A stretch of DNA of 64,000 nt from Lutjanus erythropterus (GCA_020091685.1 CM034600.1:9812764-9876763), one strand, 5' to 3'; counted from the first letter of the stretch, positions 1 to 13,642 are shown. Notes: generated by a model from the sequence alone, not told the origin. Numbers and translations are program-made.

Positions 1-981
1 GGCTACTACCTAGCAGAGGACTACCTGCTGCCAGAGCCATGTAAACTGAGTGTTGCTCTAATGTTAACTAGGCATGTTAGGTGATGTATCTAACGTCTGC
101 ACCAGAGGAAAACAATTTCAATAGACAGCAAAGGCGTGTGGCACCAAAATGAGGCACGGTAATCTGTGTTGCGATTCGGTCTGGTTGGTACTGGCTGTCT
201 GGAAAGCAGCGCCATGCTGGCTACAGATTTCATTGCTCAACCTTATAACTTATGGATCTTAGCTCTGTGCCACTAAAAGTTGAAGACTGATAGATGGACA
301 AATGTCATGATATTATTGGTTGAAATTGATTGGTTTGAGCCTACATTAGAATATGTCTCATTTTATTTTACAGGAAGAAAACAAGATTGGATGTGACTGA
401 ACACAAGAATACAAACAAAATGACTTGAATTTTTTGGCATACATTATTAAATAGGTGCACAATGATATGATCTAAAAGGGTTAAAAGGCATTTTTCATTT
501 GATCTCGACTTAAAAATTAATTTGCAAAAAAGAAATGTCAATACTGTTCTAAATTACAAAACTATCTGAAAATGAAAGTGTGCCAAGCCTATTCATTACA
601 TTATACTGTATTTACAATTCTGGATAACCAGACAGTAAGTTGTTTCTAACCAATTATATGGAAGTCTTTCAGGAACAGACCGACCACTTCCCCAAATTGG
701 CCTAGCATGGTTAGACGAGTTTGCTAAACACCACGTGTTATTTTGATAAAAGTAAGACAGAACAATGAGAGCACTTCAAACATCCAAGTGCCAGAAGTTA
801 CGTCAGAGGGACCTAAAATGATAATCTTAAAAGAGCTTTTGTGGACAAACTAGGTAACATGCCATCAGTGGTTCCTGAACAGAACTGGGCTACTTAAAGT
901 CTGATACAAAAATTGTTAACTCTACCTATGCTGAAAAACGGTGCCAATAAAGACAGGAATCACCTGAAGTAGCACCATCCA
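1..981. other. AT-rich non-coding sequence
   Basis: I see no exon, RNA gene or clear repeat here. If the promoter near 6 kb drives a minus-strand gene, this is part of its first intron. Confidence 0.5.
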
Positions 982-1681
982 ATAGAGACAGAGCGCATTT
1001 AAGCCCCACCCACACCGGAGGGGAAAACAATGCATGGCTCTCCATTGATTTTGTAATGCCTGAGGGTGCCTCTTGTCACTTTCTGTCTGCTAGCAAACAA
1101 CAGAAAAATGTCTAAAAGTTGCTGTGTACTGTGATGAAACAGCAACAAGTGGAAGAAACAAGGTTTTATACGCTGCTAAACTGAAAATGTTGTCTCTTTA
1201 AGAAGACAAAATTAAGAATAATAAATGGGAAGACTGTGGCATCCTGACACTTAGTAATGTGCCTATATATGCCTATAAAACAGTTAATAATTTGTCCAGA
1301 CAAACTATAGAGACTGAAGCTAACTAAGCTATGAAAGGGCTGGTTGTCAGGTTAAGAGAAGGTCTTGCCTGGTGATTGAATCAAATAATTGTACATATGG
1401 AAGTTTTTCACTTTTGACCCTTCAGTGGGATCATTTCTCAAAGAAAACAAAGGTAAGGAGAGGAGACACTTACAGGTAATATTGAATTAGTCAGCATAAC
1501 TTTTCCTCTCTGGTAGACATGGGATGCTAAAATAAACCTTTACAGGCTGAAATGTAATGTTTTTAGTTAGCTACAGTCACTTTGTTAGCGTCTCTGTATT
1601 TGGTTGCATATTGTGGCGCTGACCCCCCTCCCCCCAATGGGCGTGGCTTTCAGAGTATGGCACATTGCGCTCAGTCTCTAT
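982..1681 (+). mobile_element. decayed non-autonomous transposon with THAP-domain start
   Basis: Ends are inverted copies of ATAGAGACAGAGCGCA (left) and ATAGAGACTGAGCGCAA (right, reverse complement). Each is followed inward by GC-rich sequence. At 1108 on the plus strand a start codon opens MSKSCCVL, then two stops, then NSNKWKKQGFIRC and ENVVSLRRQ, which resembles the zinc-binding start of a THAP domain as in P-element-like transposases. No transposase body remains. No convincing target duplication was found. Confidence 0.45.
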
Positions 1682-3900
1682 AATACACACAATGAAAATA
1701 CTGAATCTCTTAACACCAGCAATTAGACCCACCCACTGGAACAAGCAGCATGGTCCTCAAAGAAGCAAATTGTGACACTGTTTTCTTCTTTTTCTGATGA
1801 TAAAGGTGTGGTGAGCAATTCAGGAAAAAGACAGTTGTTGAGTCCCTCTTGGGAATGAGACTCAACAATCACCTATCTTACTGACCCGTGACTGGCCAAA
1901 GTCTCCCAACATGATAGATTTTCTAAAACCTCAAAACAGAGCTAAGAGGAGGAACAGAAATCTAGTTTTCTCTTAGACCATTTGAATTACATTATGCTGA
2001 AAGATTATTGTGGACCACCTGCCCAATGACATAAAAATTAAACTGCTTCCTGCAGCATTAACAGACACATCATGCTTGCAGTTACTTATTTTAAAAAGGC
2101 AAAAGACACTGTGCTGATACACACACAAAAAAAGATCAAGTTTAAGAAATCAATGTCTCTGACCCTAGATATGAGCTCCCTGGATGTAAATATTTCACAC
2201 TGTGGGATATACATATTCATACTGAATTTCATTCTTTTTGTATATTTAAAAATCATTTTTACTCCCTCTCCCATAAAACAGCATATTATAATAATAATAT
2301 TATATAATTATATAATAATCATAATATTAGATATAATATTAGATATGTTAGAATTTTTCAACATCAGCAGGCTAAATTGAACTTTATGGCAAGCCAACTT
2401 TGGCCCATAGGCCCCACTTTGAGCAGCCCTGCTGATGATTGTTCACAGGTCTCTCAGCACTTTTCTGCCTTTTAAAAGCCACCGAATGGACATACAGTCA
2501 AAAGTAGGATCATATCAGAGGTGAAGAAAAATCAGCACTATCACTGACCAAAGCCAGATAATCCCAAAGAATGAAATCCACAGACTAAGAATTTAATCCC
2601 ATTCATATTCTGCATTTGCAGATTAAAAAAAAATACACATCACTGGGATGAAAATCCTTATTTAAAAACAAAAGACCCTTCTCCCGGTGCAAACTGCTAT
2701 TGATTCAGGTTTTAAACACATGGTTCTTATCTTGTGGTGACACTCATCTGACTGACAAGCTCTGTTGTGTACAAACCCAGGGACAAATGTCCTTCAGACA
2801 CACATTACTGCCATGAAAGCTTTCAGACAGGCTTGTCATACACCACTTGTATCATCGCATAGACATCAACACAGTTTTTCAAAAATGCCTACAGATTATG
2901 CCATCACTGTCCACCAGGGCCACTGGAAAGAATGTCAAATACATTCTGGGTGTCAGTATATTGAGGGTCACATTCAGGTCACAAGAGCTGATTAGCATTA
3001 AATGGAACAATGTTTTATGCTTAGTTTAATAATTGGGTACTCCTGGGTGTGCATGCAGACTGTTCTTAAACTAAAACCATTATTGATTTAAATCCTCAAG
3101 TACTGTACCAGTTAATTCATAAAGACACGATCTGGCAAATCACAGCCAAATCTTAAATATCAGTGATGCTAACAAGCACCACCAACAACAGTTACAGATT
3201 TGTTGCAGGTGTGGTGTTACCATTCTATGGCTGACAGAGAATAAGAGAGAGAGAAAGAAAAAAAGTTTTTGTTTTTTTGGAAAAAAAAAATGCAAACAGC
3301 ATGGGGTGTTTTTGATAAATGCCTTACAATTAAATGTAGATCTAGTTTGAAAATTCAGTGGCATTTTAAAATTGCACAATTTCAACCCTAATGATACACT
3401 AGATTGCAAAAATAAAAAATAAAAATATGTTGGCTACCTCTATACTAGAAATCACCCAAATTCTGGAGGACATAAATGTGGCTGTCTACAAGGCACATAA
3501 ACACACACAGAACAGGTTATGTGCCTTTAAGTCTAGTTGAATAGATTCAAATGAAGTGTTTTAACAAAAGAAAAAAATGAGGGGAAATCACTGCACACAA
3601 AATGTTTACATTTACAGATCTATTTTTACATAGGTTATATTTAACTATATGCCTTAGTCAGGATTGAGAAAAATGTCCCATTGCCCTGAGTTGTGGTTAC
3701 AGACGTTTCAAACCAGACATTAAGTTTATTGTCAAAATATGTAAATTGAATGCTTATTTCCCATAAATCGTAAAAACATTTGAGATAGTTGCCATTTTCC
3801 CTGGTATTCAGGTTCACAGTCAAGATGTACAACACCCCTTCCCCACCATGTTGTCCTGTATCTGAGGTGCACATATTGGATTCATCTGAGCAGGAATCCC
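1682..3900. other. AT-rich non-coding sequence
   Basis: Contains an AT-only tract at about 2280-2345 and, at about 2390-2436, a stretch (TTTGGCCCATAGGCCCCA...AGCAGCCCTG) resembling the end of an old hAT element. Open frames here show no protein signature on either strand. Confidence 0.45.
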
Positions 3901-5850
3901 CTCAGCCTTAAAACGTTTTTAATACAAACACATTCTGTACATTTTTACGATGAGGAAATCAAAGAAATCTAGTCTGCCAAGCCTGAACCCATCCGATGCT
4001 CGGCAGCTGTCTCTCTCAGTCTGAGAAAAAGCGGTGATGAAAAAGGCTTTGAACGCCATCTTGTTCATTGCAGCTGCTTGGGCCCTGAATACAGGAACCC
4101 ATTCATTCGAGGAGGCGGAGGGAGGGGGCACACTGGCAAAATGAATTCATCTTTGTGAACCAGTAAATACAAATAGCTCTTTTAAGAAACACCGAAATTT
4201 TACTGAAACGACTAGAAACCGGCTATATTCAGTGATGGATTCTTTAGATGCAATATCTTAACATACTGCTGGTCAATAACTTCGTCAAAGCGGCAGGCTA
4301 CATATACCTTGCCTCGGTGCTGGAGGAGGCGCTCAACTCGGCTTCCTGCGACAGCACGTCTGACTCGTTGCTAAACCATCTTTCGAAATATTTACCGCTA
4401 CACAAAAATCTCCGATCTAGTCTATTCCACTACAATACCTTGTGATGTTGTATTGGTTGGGATTTTGTGCCCATTGTGTATAAAGCGTGGCCGTTTTCCG
4501 GGCTAAAGCTTGAAATACTATGGAGCAGCGCGGCCCGGTGGGGCATGGTTACTGTAGCTGCTAACAACTTGCCCTGCAACAGACCCGTGATCGAGATAAA
4601 CAGATTGTCAGAATCCAATTAGACAATCTCGTTTTCACAGCATTAAAAGAAGAAGTTCAAATTAAGGCCGAACCGGGTGTTCGCAAACAGACACTGGTTT
4701 AACACTCATGAAACTAAAATGGCTATTGCCACTATCAGCTCCACAGCGTCGCTTATTGTCATTTTTCCATGCGATCATACGGCTGTGGCAATAGATGCAC
4801 ATTGCTATCATTTTTAGACATCCTAGGGAAGAATCGCGTTAACAAATTATCCATTTCCTATCCAGCACTGTCAGTGGACGGCCGGATGGCTGACTCTGCA
4901 GAGTAAACGTGGGAATGTGAACATATATAGCTGTGACTTAAGAGTAGCCATAATCCATGATGGTTTGGTTTCGATTCACTGAATTAAACGCTGTTAGTTC
5001 AACGAGCCCGTTTTAACATAGCTTGTCAAATAAATACCCACAGCTGGGAAATTCAGCATTACGTAAATCATTTTTAGCAGGGCTAATATTAACGCTCCAA
5101 TGCACGACTTCTACATAAAAGCAACAACACCCTTCATATTCACTAAGAATACAGGTAAATTGTTCTAGCTGCCATGTTCGGGATATACACACCCAGATCA
5201 GCCATACCAGGCTGTAAACGTAGGCTGTGGCCACTGCTGGCTAACTTGTATGGCCTGGCTACGAAATAGTGGGGGTGGTGGTGATTCTGTTGGTGAAGTG
5301 GCCATTTTTAGACTATCCTCGTTGACAATTGCATGATGCTACAGATTTTCAACATGAGTGAAAGTAAATCAAAACTCTGTTTGCCTTTGTTTGAGTTATG
5401 CAAGTGTAATAAGTTGTAACTGTGTAACCATCAACAGCTCGTCTAGGGTTAGTCAACAATAAACTGAGAGTAACGACCAATTAGCTTACCAGGTAATTAC
5501 TTGCTATCTATAGAGCAAAGATGTGAAAAAATGTGGGCCGACATACAAATCTAAAATGTTGGTGAGAATTAGGAGCAATGTTACGTATCGACTGGACCCC
5601 AGGCTGTAATACTGTTCACCTAAAATGGCTAATAAAGCAAAGCTGATACAGTTTAACCTAGATGGCTTATTTTTTAAGAGGCAGAAAGATACCCGGACGT
5701 TGGAGAGGGGTACTCGCTAACCTACCGAGCTGTCACCAACTAACCTTCTAATTAACATTACCACTGGTCATTACCTACAGCTTGCCCAGTAAAACCATCC
5801 CATATATAAGCACTTCAATATTGTTGTGGTCAGTTGACACCTGGGTTAAC
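3900..5850. other. non-coding sequence with a second, weaker CpG patch
   Basis: CpG is moderately enriched at about 3980-4700, especially 4280-4400, compared with both flanks. Open frames here (plus 4248-4445, minus 3919-4131) lack supporting splice sites or recognisable domains. It could be regulatory sequence or an alternative first exon of the gene at 6 kb; I cannot tell which. Confidence 0.4.
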
Positions 5851-6560
5851 GCAGTGCGTTAAGTTTCTCTAACAGTGACCCCCACCCACTCTATTGGCAA
5901 CAACGACTAGCTAGCAGCGAGCTAACGGCAGCTAGCTCTAACGGAGAAGCCACTCAACCCAGTTTAACCCCTTTCGTTCATCTTCCCTGCTCGACAGGCT
6001 AGCCAACTGCACAGACACTTAATGCATTTCCTGAAGCGCAATTTCAAATATCAATACATGTCCTTACCCGCTTTCACTCGAGGGTATCCGTTGTTTATAT
6101 CACATTGACTGGAAACAGCAAAATCTTGTCTCTCCTCTCTCCGCCCAGGCGCTCAGATTTAGCTAGTTTAGCTACCGAGGAGCGGCACTCCCCGAACCCA
6201 GTTTTTGACCCGCCGAGGGGGGAGACACACCGGCACAGAGGCGCAGAGACAAGGCGGTGTTCACCCAGATAGACGTGTCAGAGTCCCGTTTAGGCGTTCT
6301 TCCGTTTCAGCGCAAATTCCAACTCAAAGCAAAAATCCCTTCTTGTCTTTCCCACCGTCGTCGTCCCTCTTTTTTCTTCCTTCACGCCAGGATCTCAGTC
6401 GCTTCTTCCTCCGGCCATCAAACAGCAGAGATGGGCGCGGTAACCCTGCACTCAGGTCTGGGAAACCCCACGTTACGGCAGCGTCACAACGTACGGCGAA
6501 GGGTCGGCGACCACTCCAACATATCAGGAAATACTGCCATTTTTGGTAACACCAACACAC
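5850..6560. promoter_or_regulatory. CpG-rich island, probable promoter
   Basis: CpG dinucleotides are dense here (for example GACCCGCCGAGG, CGTCGTCGTCC, CGTTACGGCAGCG, GGTCGGCGACC) while the surrounding sequence is CpG-poor. I see no clear TATA box. Short overlapping open frames on both strands are what GC-rich sequence gives and show no family signature. Facing away from the 3' end of cfap74, it could drive a minus-strand gene whose coding exons lie left of the window. Confidence 0.6.
6068..6330 (-). other. possible untranslated first exon (gnb1 candidate)
   Basis: Minus-strand sequence inside the CpG island ends at a good donor, GCGG/GTAAGG, with the GT at 6066-6067. The upstream boundary is a guess. 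In mammals GNB1 lies beside CFAP74 on the same strand and has a distant non-coding first exon, so gnb1 is the favoured candidate by synteny; CALML6 and TMEM52 are other neighbours in mammals. Nothing in the sequence itself names the gene. Confidence 0.3.
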
Positions 6561-9330
6561 CTAGATAACATTTACCTACCAAAACACCGCGTTTAATTCT
6601 ACAAATTTGTTCATTTGAAAAGTTCAAATCAAGCGTGAACCGAGAACGAGCGTCTTATATGCCGTAGTGGGTTAGAACAGCAACATTTTGTACACAACAG
6701 TCCTTGTTTATGTGTGTGGTTCTGTAACTGTGCCCCACACAGCTCTACAGGTTCTTGTGGATACTTTAACTTCAATTTACCAGGAAAAATTAATTTAAAT
6801 AATTAAGAACTACTGCAACATGCCATTTTGTTTTACCAATATTATCTCTACATACACAGTGTATAAGTTACTATAAAACCTCAAATAAATTTGTCTACAT
6901 GAATGACACCCTGGGATCTTACTAAAGTGGATATATGGCCAAAAGTGGCTTCCTGTGAGCCTGTGTTTGTGAACTCCAGGAAAATGTGAATATGTCAGTA
7001 CAACCACCGCTACTTCAAGCCAGTAACACATTCTCATTTGCAAACCAAAATAGACTGCACCACAAATTTAACTACAGAAGTGCACGTAGGCTGTTTCCCT
7101 ACCAGCATAACCAAAACACAACTTTACTACAGGTTAATTCAAAATAATATGCATGTTTACAGTCTAAATTTGATTTCGTAGTTCTAATATGAAGACAAGT
7201 TAATCAATAAGCTGCAGGAAATGCATCTGATAAATATTTATTTTTTCAAAAATAACATTTTGACAGAACATAATGTTGATTGTTTTATTTTTTTAGTTTT
7301 ATAGACGGCACATTATGTATATATTAATTCAGGTTTAATATATATTTTGCTCTATTTATGTTTTTTTAAATTTATAGTTATTTATAATTCTAAAAATTAC
7401 TGGTGAAAGTTTACTGTTTCAGTGCTCTGATATCATTTTGGACAACAATATTTGTTGTTAAAATGTGAAATATATTCCCTCCATTACATAACTTTGTAGT
7501 GTTGACTACTTTTGACTGTGTATATTCTATATATTATATTCTGTATAAAGTATATAGCTCAGTATATATCCATAGCATGATTTTTTAACTCCCTGATATT
7601 GATCCTGGCCCTAGATCTATGTCACATTTATATTTATACTGTATTTGTATATTTGTACATACAAATCTATTAGTAATGCTTTAATAGTTATCAGCCATTG
7701 CCTCCAGAAATGTGGACAATATAAGGTGACAATGTCAAATGACAACATTTTTGTTGACAAGTGATATTCTCTGGAAATTAACTTTGCCACACTTTAGGGT
7801 TCATGCCCTCATGTTGCTGTGCTCTCGTCCAAACGAAGAAATCAGTGGGGACTCACTGCTGGTGCTGAGTGTTTGTGGGAGGACCATGACTTCAGCACAG
7901 GGATGACTTGATCATTATCACCAGTAGTCTAGGTAGAGTGCTCAGAGGAGGGGTTAATGCTCAGCGGGTTAAGGCGTTTCTTGGAGACGTGGAACATTTT
8001 GCCGTCCGCCGGGACAACAAAGTGTGCATGGGCTCGGTCCGATGGGGGAAGACAAAAGCATCATCAGCTCTGATTTGGATGAGGAACACTCCTGAGAGAG
8101 TGTGCTGTTCTGTCTGCTGTAGCCCAGCATTTAGGGATGTGCTGTTTGTGCCAGATCTGTTTTGCTGTTGTCTCTTTACATTCACATTTTGCACCAACAG
8201 TCATCGCCATGGCTTAGTTTAAATGAAATGTGAAATGGGTATAGAGCCAGCACATAATCATATTGAACCTGAAATACTGATGTATATTTTACATACATAG
8301 ATAAAAACTGAGATGAAAAAAAAGGAGAAATAATACTGAAAAAGTAATGGAAATTATCCATCAATGTATCTTCTGTCTCACTCATTTGAATATCCACCCG
8401 ATTGTTTGTTTGTGTATGTGTGTGTGTTCCTGGCAGTTCTGTAAACCTCAAACCTGTAGGAGGAAACTGGCTTGTTGTCTTGTATGAACAATCTTCTGCT
8501 GTGGGATGGTAAGCTCAGTAACCACACATTAGTGCACCTACAAAAGGTGCCTTAGTCCCATAGTAACTGTATAGTACTGTATGGAGGGGCGTGTGTGAGT
8601 CAAAACCCACCCAAACTCATTCAGTCACACTGGTGGTCAATTAAAGATCCTAATTTAGCTTTCTTTTGTATTTACTGCCGGTGACCTGAAACAAAACAGT
8701 AGTCCATGGGCACAGGATGAGTTGAAAACACTGCCCCTGTGCGTGTGCTTGTGTATGAGGTTGTTCTGGGTGTGGGTTTCCACCGGGACTCATCTGCCCA
8801 GGTTAATGCTGGTGAGATTTAGTTGCCCCTGGATACACCCCTGACTGTCTGCATACATGTGTTGTGAAGCTTCTTCAGCGGAGCTTCAGGCCACCCAGGG
8901 GAGAAAGCTTATTGTCTGCTCGCTGTTCAGAGAGGAAGGAGAACACTCCTCACCCCGATGTGCTCCCTGTGTCAAAACTAGCTCTGATTTAGTTGTGATC
9001 AATTAAAAGGGGAAAAGGGACGTAACTGATATTGATAATCAATCTACTGTCAAATAAAGATTTGAAATATAAGATTCTTTTTATGAGCTCACGCCGCGTG
9101 TCATCTGATATTCAAGTATATGTGTTTAATCTGTAGGCCTTCACACCTTTATATGTTACATAGGCTGTCAGAGAATATGCAGTATCTTGCTGTGGAAACA
9201 AAGCTTTGATTGAGGGCAAAAAACACATTTGGTGTTTGGCAAAAGAAAAATATTTAGTTTTTCAAAAATAATGATTAATCGGTTAATTGATCATTAATGT
9301 TACCAATGATCGATTCAGGAAAGTGTTTGC
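6561..9330. other. intergenic AT-rich sequence
   Basis: No exon, RNA gene or intact element was recognised. Long A/T runs occupy 7200-7700. A 104-residue open frame at 7908-8222 matches nothing I know and has no splice or poly(A) support. Confidence 0.45.
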
Positions 9331-9339
9331 AACCTTATA

Positions 9340-9740
9340 TCAACAACCTTGCAACAATATCAAAAACTGAAATGTATATGATAATACCATGATAAAAAAA
9401 AGTGCGTGATACAATATTTATCACAATATGAAAAAACAGAAAATTGACAACTTGAAAAAATGTCCTTTAAACAATAAACCTGATGCTGTACAGCAACTTT
9501 TATTCATATAAAATAAATCTAAAAAATAAATTTCCTTTTAACTTGAAGTGAAGAATTGACTTATTTGCAATTGCGAAATGAAAGTCAGTAGTAACCCTTT
9601 TTACTGTATTTTATGAAAAAAATACAGTAAAAATAATAAAATAACTAACCATGTAATATCAAGATAGAAATCATCACACTACATCACAATATTATATTTT
9701 ACACTATATCACAATATCCCTAATAAAATTTAGTCAAACT
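9340..9740. repeat. AT-rich MITE-like dispersed repeat
   Basis: It contains repeated 'ATATCACAATAT'-type motifs and ends in ACAATATCCCTA, typical of hAT-like teleost MITEs with TAGGGATATTG ends. It includes a perfect 15-base hairpin: arms 9598-9612 and 9619-9633 with a 6-base loop. The exact left end is uncertain. Confidence 0.4.
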
Positions 9741-11210
9741 ATGACAAACAGTGATGATAAATTTGACAATCAATTTTATTCATTTCAAAAACTGCTCTAT
9801 TTTTTCCTGTAAGGAACATCTGTTTGTATTTTAAAACGAACATCACATACTATATGATGAAAAATGAGCCACCTGTACAGGATAGCTGTTTAGAAATGGA
9901 ATATTTTATACAGGTGTGGCCTCCAAAAGAGTGTAGCCTTTTGTTTCACTGTTCCATAAAGTCACATTCACCAATTTGTTGGGTTGAATTCACATGCAGA
10001 CAGACAGACAGGCAGACAGAGACGCACTAACACTCACACACACCTCCCGTCAGCGGAGCACGGACAGTAAGTAGCACTATCTCACAGTATTAGCGAGAGA
10101 TCAGTGGAGAAATCAGATTAGAAAAAGAGGCAAAATGGCAACACAAATATTGCCTAATATCATCTCATACATTTCATAAAACGAGTGACATTACACGAGG
10201 CTAAGCTCATAATGACCTTGCTTTTTATAGGCAGGTTGGGGTCCAGTAATCTGATTTAGTATAATCTCCTACAATCTCTGATAAATGCTTACAGCATGTA
10301 TCTCTGAGAGAGGTCAGATCCTATTGGTCTGTTTTGACGCATTACTGACATCTGCTGTTCACATGCACAGGGCCAAGTTCACAGAGAGACTGACACTGTT
10401 AGGAGTTTACCAACTCTGTGGAAAAATGTAATAATTTAAATGTGATTCAGTTATGTTGTACATAATCTAGATGAGAAAGATTTGTCCACTGACACTGTTG
10501 TCAGTATTCTTATACCGAAACATTTTCCTATATGTCCTACTATATTATTAACATTTATACTCCACATATGGTGGAACACACATTTCTGTATGTGGAGAGA
10601 TCACATGATTTGATTTGAATCCAGTGTTTAAATTAATATCAAGAAGTTGATTTCTGTCCTGAGTATTTTGGTCATTTTGATCTTTGTAAAGGTCTAAATG
10701 TATACACAGGAATATCTCATGCATTTCAAATCTAATGACGAAATATTTACTTTTCCTCTGTTGACCTTTTTACACATTTTGTCATTGCACCATGAAGTTA
10801 AAACCTGAACTATGCTGTAAAACTTTTCATACAGTCCATAGAAAACACCCCAAGGAAACTGACTATGGCTTACGATTTCTCCAGATTTTTTAAAACATTA
10901 AGAAAGAAACAAAGAAAATCTGAAAACAGCTCATTTCAGTAGCATGCAGTTGCTCCTTTTAGTTACCTCCTTTTAATTCCTGTTTGTTATCCAGTGAGAT
11001 GCACAGAAATGGCTCTGTTTCTTAATATTAAGAGATGGGAATGATTTGAATTTACTGTGTTAGTATGAAAAAAATAATTATCTATTTGCATTGAAGAACT
11101 GAGATTCAAGGTATAATTTATTTTGAAAAGGCAGTTGAAATGCTCCATGTTTTGTGTCAGCTTTCAAAGAATCATGAGTGTACAGGTATTTTTTCATATT
11201 TTATGCAGAT
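9741..11210. other. intergenic sequence, no gene seen
   Basis: Holds a short GACA/CAGA repeat at about 9998-10023. I saw nothing else structured. Confidence 0.4.
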
Positions 11211-11515
11211 TAGGGCAGTAACTAAGGGTTATTTTTTAATCAATTAATCTGCTGATTATGTTCACAAATAATCAATTAATTGTTTAGTTTATAAAATGTC
11301 AAAAAAAAGTGAAAAATACTCGTGACAATTTCCCAGAGCCCAAAAGGACGTCTTCTAATTGCTTCTTAAAAGCAGCAAATCCAAATTTTATAAGCTGTAA
11401 GCAGCAAATTTGTGCTTGAAATACAACTGGAATAATTATTTGATTAACAAAATTGTGGGCAATTCATTTTCTTTTGATTGAACAATTAATTAATCAACAA
11501 ATCATTGCAGCTTGA
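11211..11515 (+). mobile_element. hAT-like MITE
   Basis: Starts TAGGGCAGTAACTAA and ends AATCATTGCAGCTTGA, a decayed form of the teleost family with TAGGGCTGCAACTAA ends. The internal 'TTTATAAAATGTCA' and 'CAATTTCCCAGAGCCCAA' motifs fit that family. Flanking octamers ATGCAGAT and GGGCAGAT match at the last six bases, as expected for an aged 8-base target duplication. Confidence 0.75.
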
Positions 11516-13636
11516 GGGCAGATTATTGTTTCCAAGCACCTCCAAAGATTTTATGATGATGTGTGTGTTAAAAACAAAATGAATCAAACTGGTTAAAAAA
11601 CAAGTTGTTGTTCAGCTCTATTGAAGCGACATGCTCCTAACAAACCAATAATCTTGGACATTCCACACAGTGGGATGTCACCTTAACTAAATTTTACTAT
11701 TTTAAACACTGCAACAATTTACAGTAAATTCCATGACATTTCAGGAAACCAGTGGAGGGCCACTGGGAACATTGGAGGCTCCTAGTGGCAGGTACTGGTA
11801 GGTGCAACAGTCTAGTGGGCCCAGCTGACAGGCCCTCTAGATGAGAATACTAACCTGAGGACAGACTGAACTGATCTCCCACAATGCTCAAAATGAGGTG
11901 AAATGTATTTTAATACTCCTTACGGATCAGATATCAGCCACTACGTTTTGTCCACAAGAAGAAAGACAAGGATTTTATTCAGCAGTGTTAGAAAACCCTT
12001 CAATGATTCAATGATTCTGCTAATCCTCCTATTTCAATGGACACTTTTTATGTTCTACGATGGTCTAAACGTTCTTTCACTGCTATTTTCACCATGTAAG
12101 AACAAAATTCTGGCCCAACATAATGAATACTTGCTGCTTTACTATTATTGTTATTAATGTTGTTGTTGTTGTTGTTATTTTGGCTTTTTTAAAATGCAAT
12201 CATCTAACTCATAATTGTAAAATAGTGTTATAACATGCTGTATTGTAAAGATAAAAATAAACAACTTACAGAGAAGTGGAATGACACTATTTGATCTACT
12301 CTCTCTCTGTTGATTGTGACATCCGTGTAAGACCAGTTTAAAAGATACACGATCTGGAAATTTGACAGTCTAAATTTAACAGTGCTTCACTGCATAAGTA
12401 CCTACTTATTTGTCGGATATCCAAAGTACCAGAGTTAAACCAATCACCTCTGGGCTTTTTGAATACTGACACCAGCACTAATATTTCTGTATTGAAGCTG
12501 CCAATAGCTGATGTAACTTCATGATAATCATCATCATCAACCTGCCACTATTTCTACTGCTATTATTGATATTACCACTATTAATAATACAGCAATTGAG
12601 CCCACAGCTCCAGCTACTGCTATTAATACTGATGTACGAGACCAATATGTTGGTCTACGCCTGATCAATCGGCTATTGTTTCATAAAAGTGTCTTTTATA
12701 CTAAAGTGCTGTTTCCTGTCATTTATCTGTGTTAATCTTGCCAGCACCTTGTGTGGCCTCAGTGTGAACTCTGTTCACTTGATGGGTACAGTACCAGCAG
12801 TGTTACAGTATGTACTGTATACATCTGCTGGCTTACATCAGCTGACACACCCTTAACCATGATATAACACAGCTGCTTACTTGGCATTACATGCATGCAC
12901 CCCCTGGTGGTGGAATTGGGTCCTACAGTCAGGTGCATCAATAAACGTGTTAGACAGGGAAGGCGGGCTGACTTCTGGGTTAAATAAAGACTGAATTAAT
13001 GGTGAGCTATTTTTAATATGAGGACTTTTGTTGTAATTCTTCCTCTGCTTTAGAAGCAACATCATTATAATATAATAACTGTTTTGACTCTGCTTTCACT
13101 TTGCAGAACCTGCAAAACACTTAATGAATTGTTACTTTTGAACATTAAATGCTGAGCTTAACACTAAATAATATACCTAGTAATTTTTCCTTTTCCTATG
13201 TTGTATACATCCTTTGGTGACTACATCCTTGTTTTCCTTTTGTTTACAGTCATGTTGTTGTTATGTGGTGAGTTTCTGTTGCAGTAGTGTCAATTGTGGT
13301 TTCCAGCCTGTGGTGTCCTGAAAAAACAATCTGATGAAAAGACAGTCACAATCATTGTTTTGTCTTGTAGGAATGTAGGATTTACTGCAGTGTAAAGTCA
13401 TACTCTTGATTACAAATAAATAAATATCCCTGGGTAAGGCTCCTTACACTTTGCTATAAATGACCATTACATACTGCAGACTGTATTGAAGGAAATTAGT
13501 TATTTTTGTGCATAATTTAATAATGACTATTTCAGTCATGAGGCCAAAATAGGACAAAAGCATATTATGTTGTATTTTCTTACACATGAGAATTGAGACA
13601 CAGCAAATTGATGATAAAGTAATCTGTAATATATGT
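11516..13636. other. intergenic sequence downstream of cfap74
   Basis: Contains a TTG/TTA trinucleotide run at about 12148-12180 and scattered A/T-rich sequence. No gene was recognised. Transcription of cfap74 should terminate in this stretch. Confidence 0.4.
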
Positions 13637-13642
13637 TTTATT
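13637..13642 (-). promoter_or_regulatory. candidate cfap74 poly(A) signal
   Basis: AATAAA on the minus strand, 214 bases after the stop codon, is the first canonical hexamer downstream. TG/T-rich sequence follows (TGCTGTGTCTC, TGTGTAAG) as expected of a downstream element. This implies a 3' UTR of about 230-250 bases. Confidence 0.5.

Noticed and set aside
4248-4445. 65-residue frame with YLASVLEEAL, faintly like the H2A 'YLAAVLEYL' segment
   Set aside because: The similarity is confined to about ten residues; no other histone-fold sequence precedes or follows it.
6205-6568. Overlapping frames of 78-114 residues in the CpG island
   Set aside because: GC-rich sequence is stop-poor; Arg/Ser-rich translations on both strands show no domain.
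7908-8222. 104-residue plus-strand frame
   Set aside because: An overlapping frame of similar length exists on the other strand; no homology I recognise and no splice or poly(A) context.
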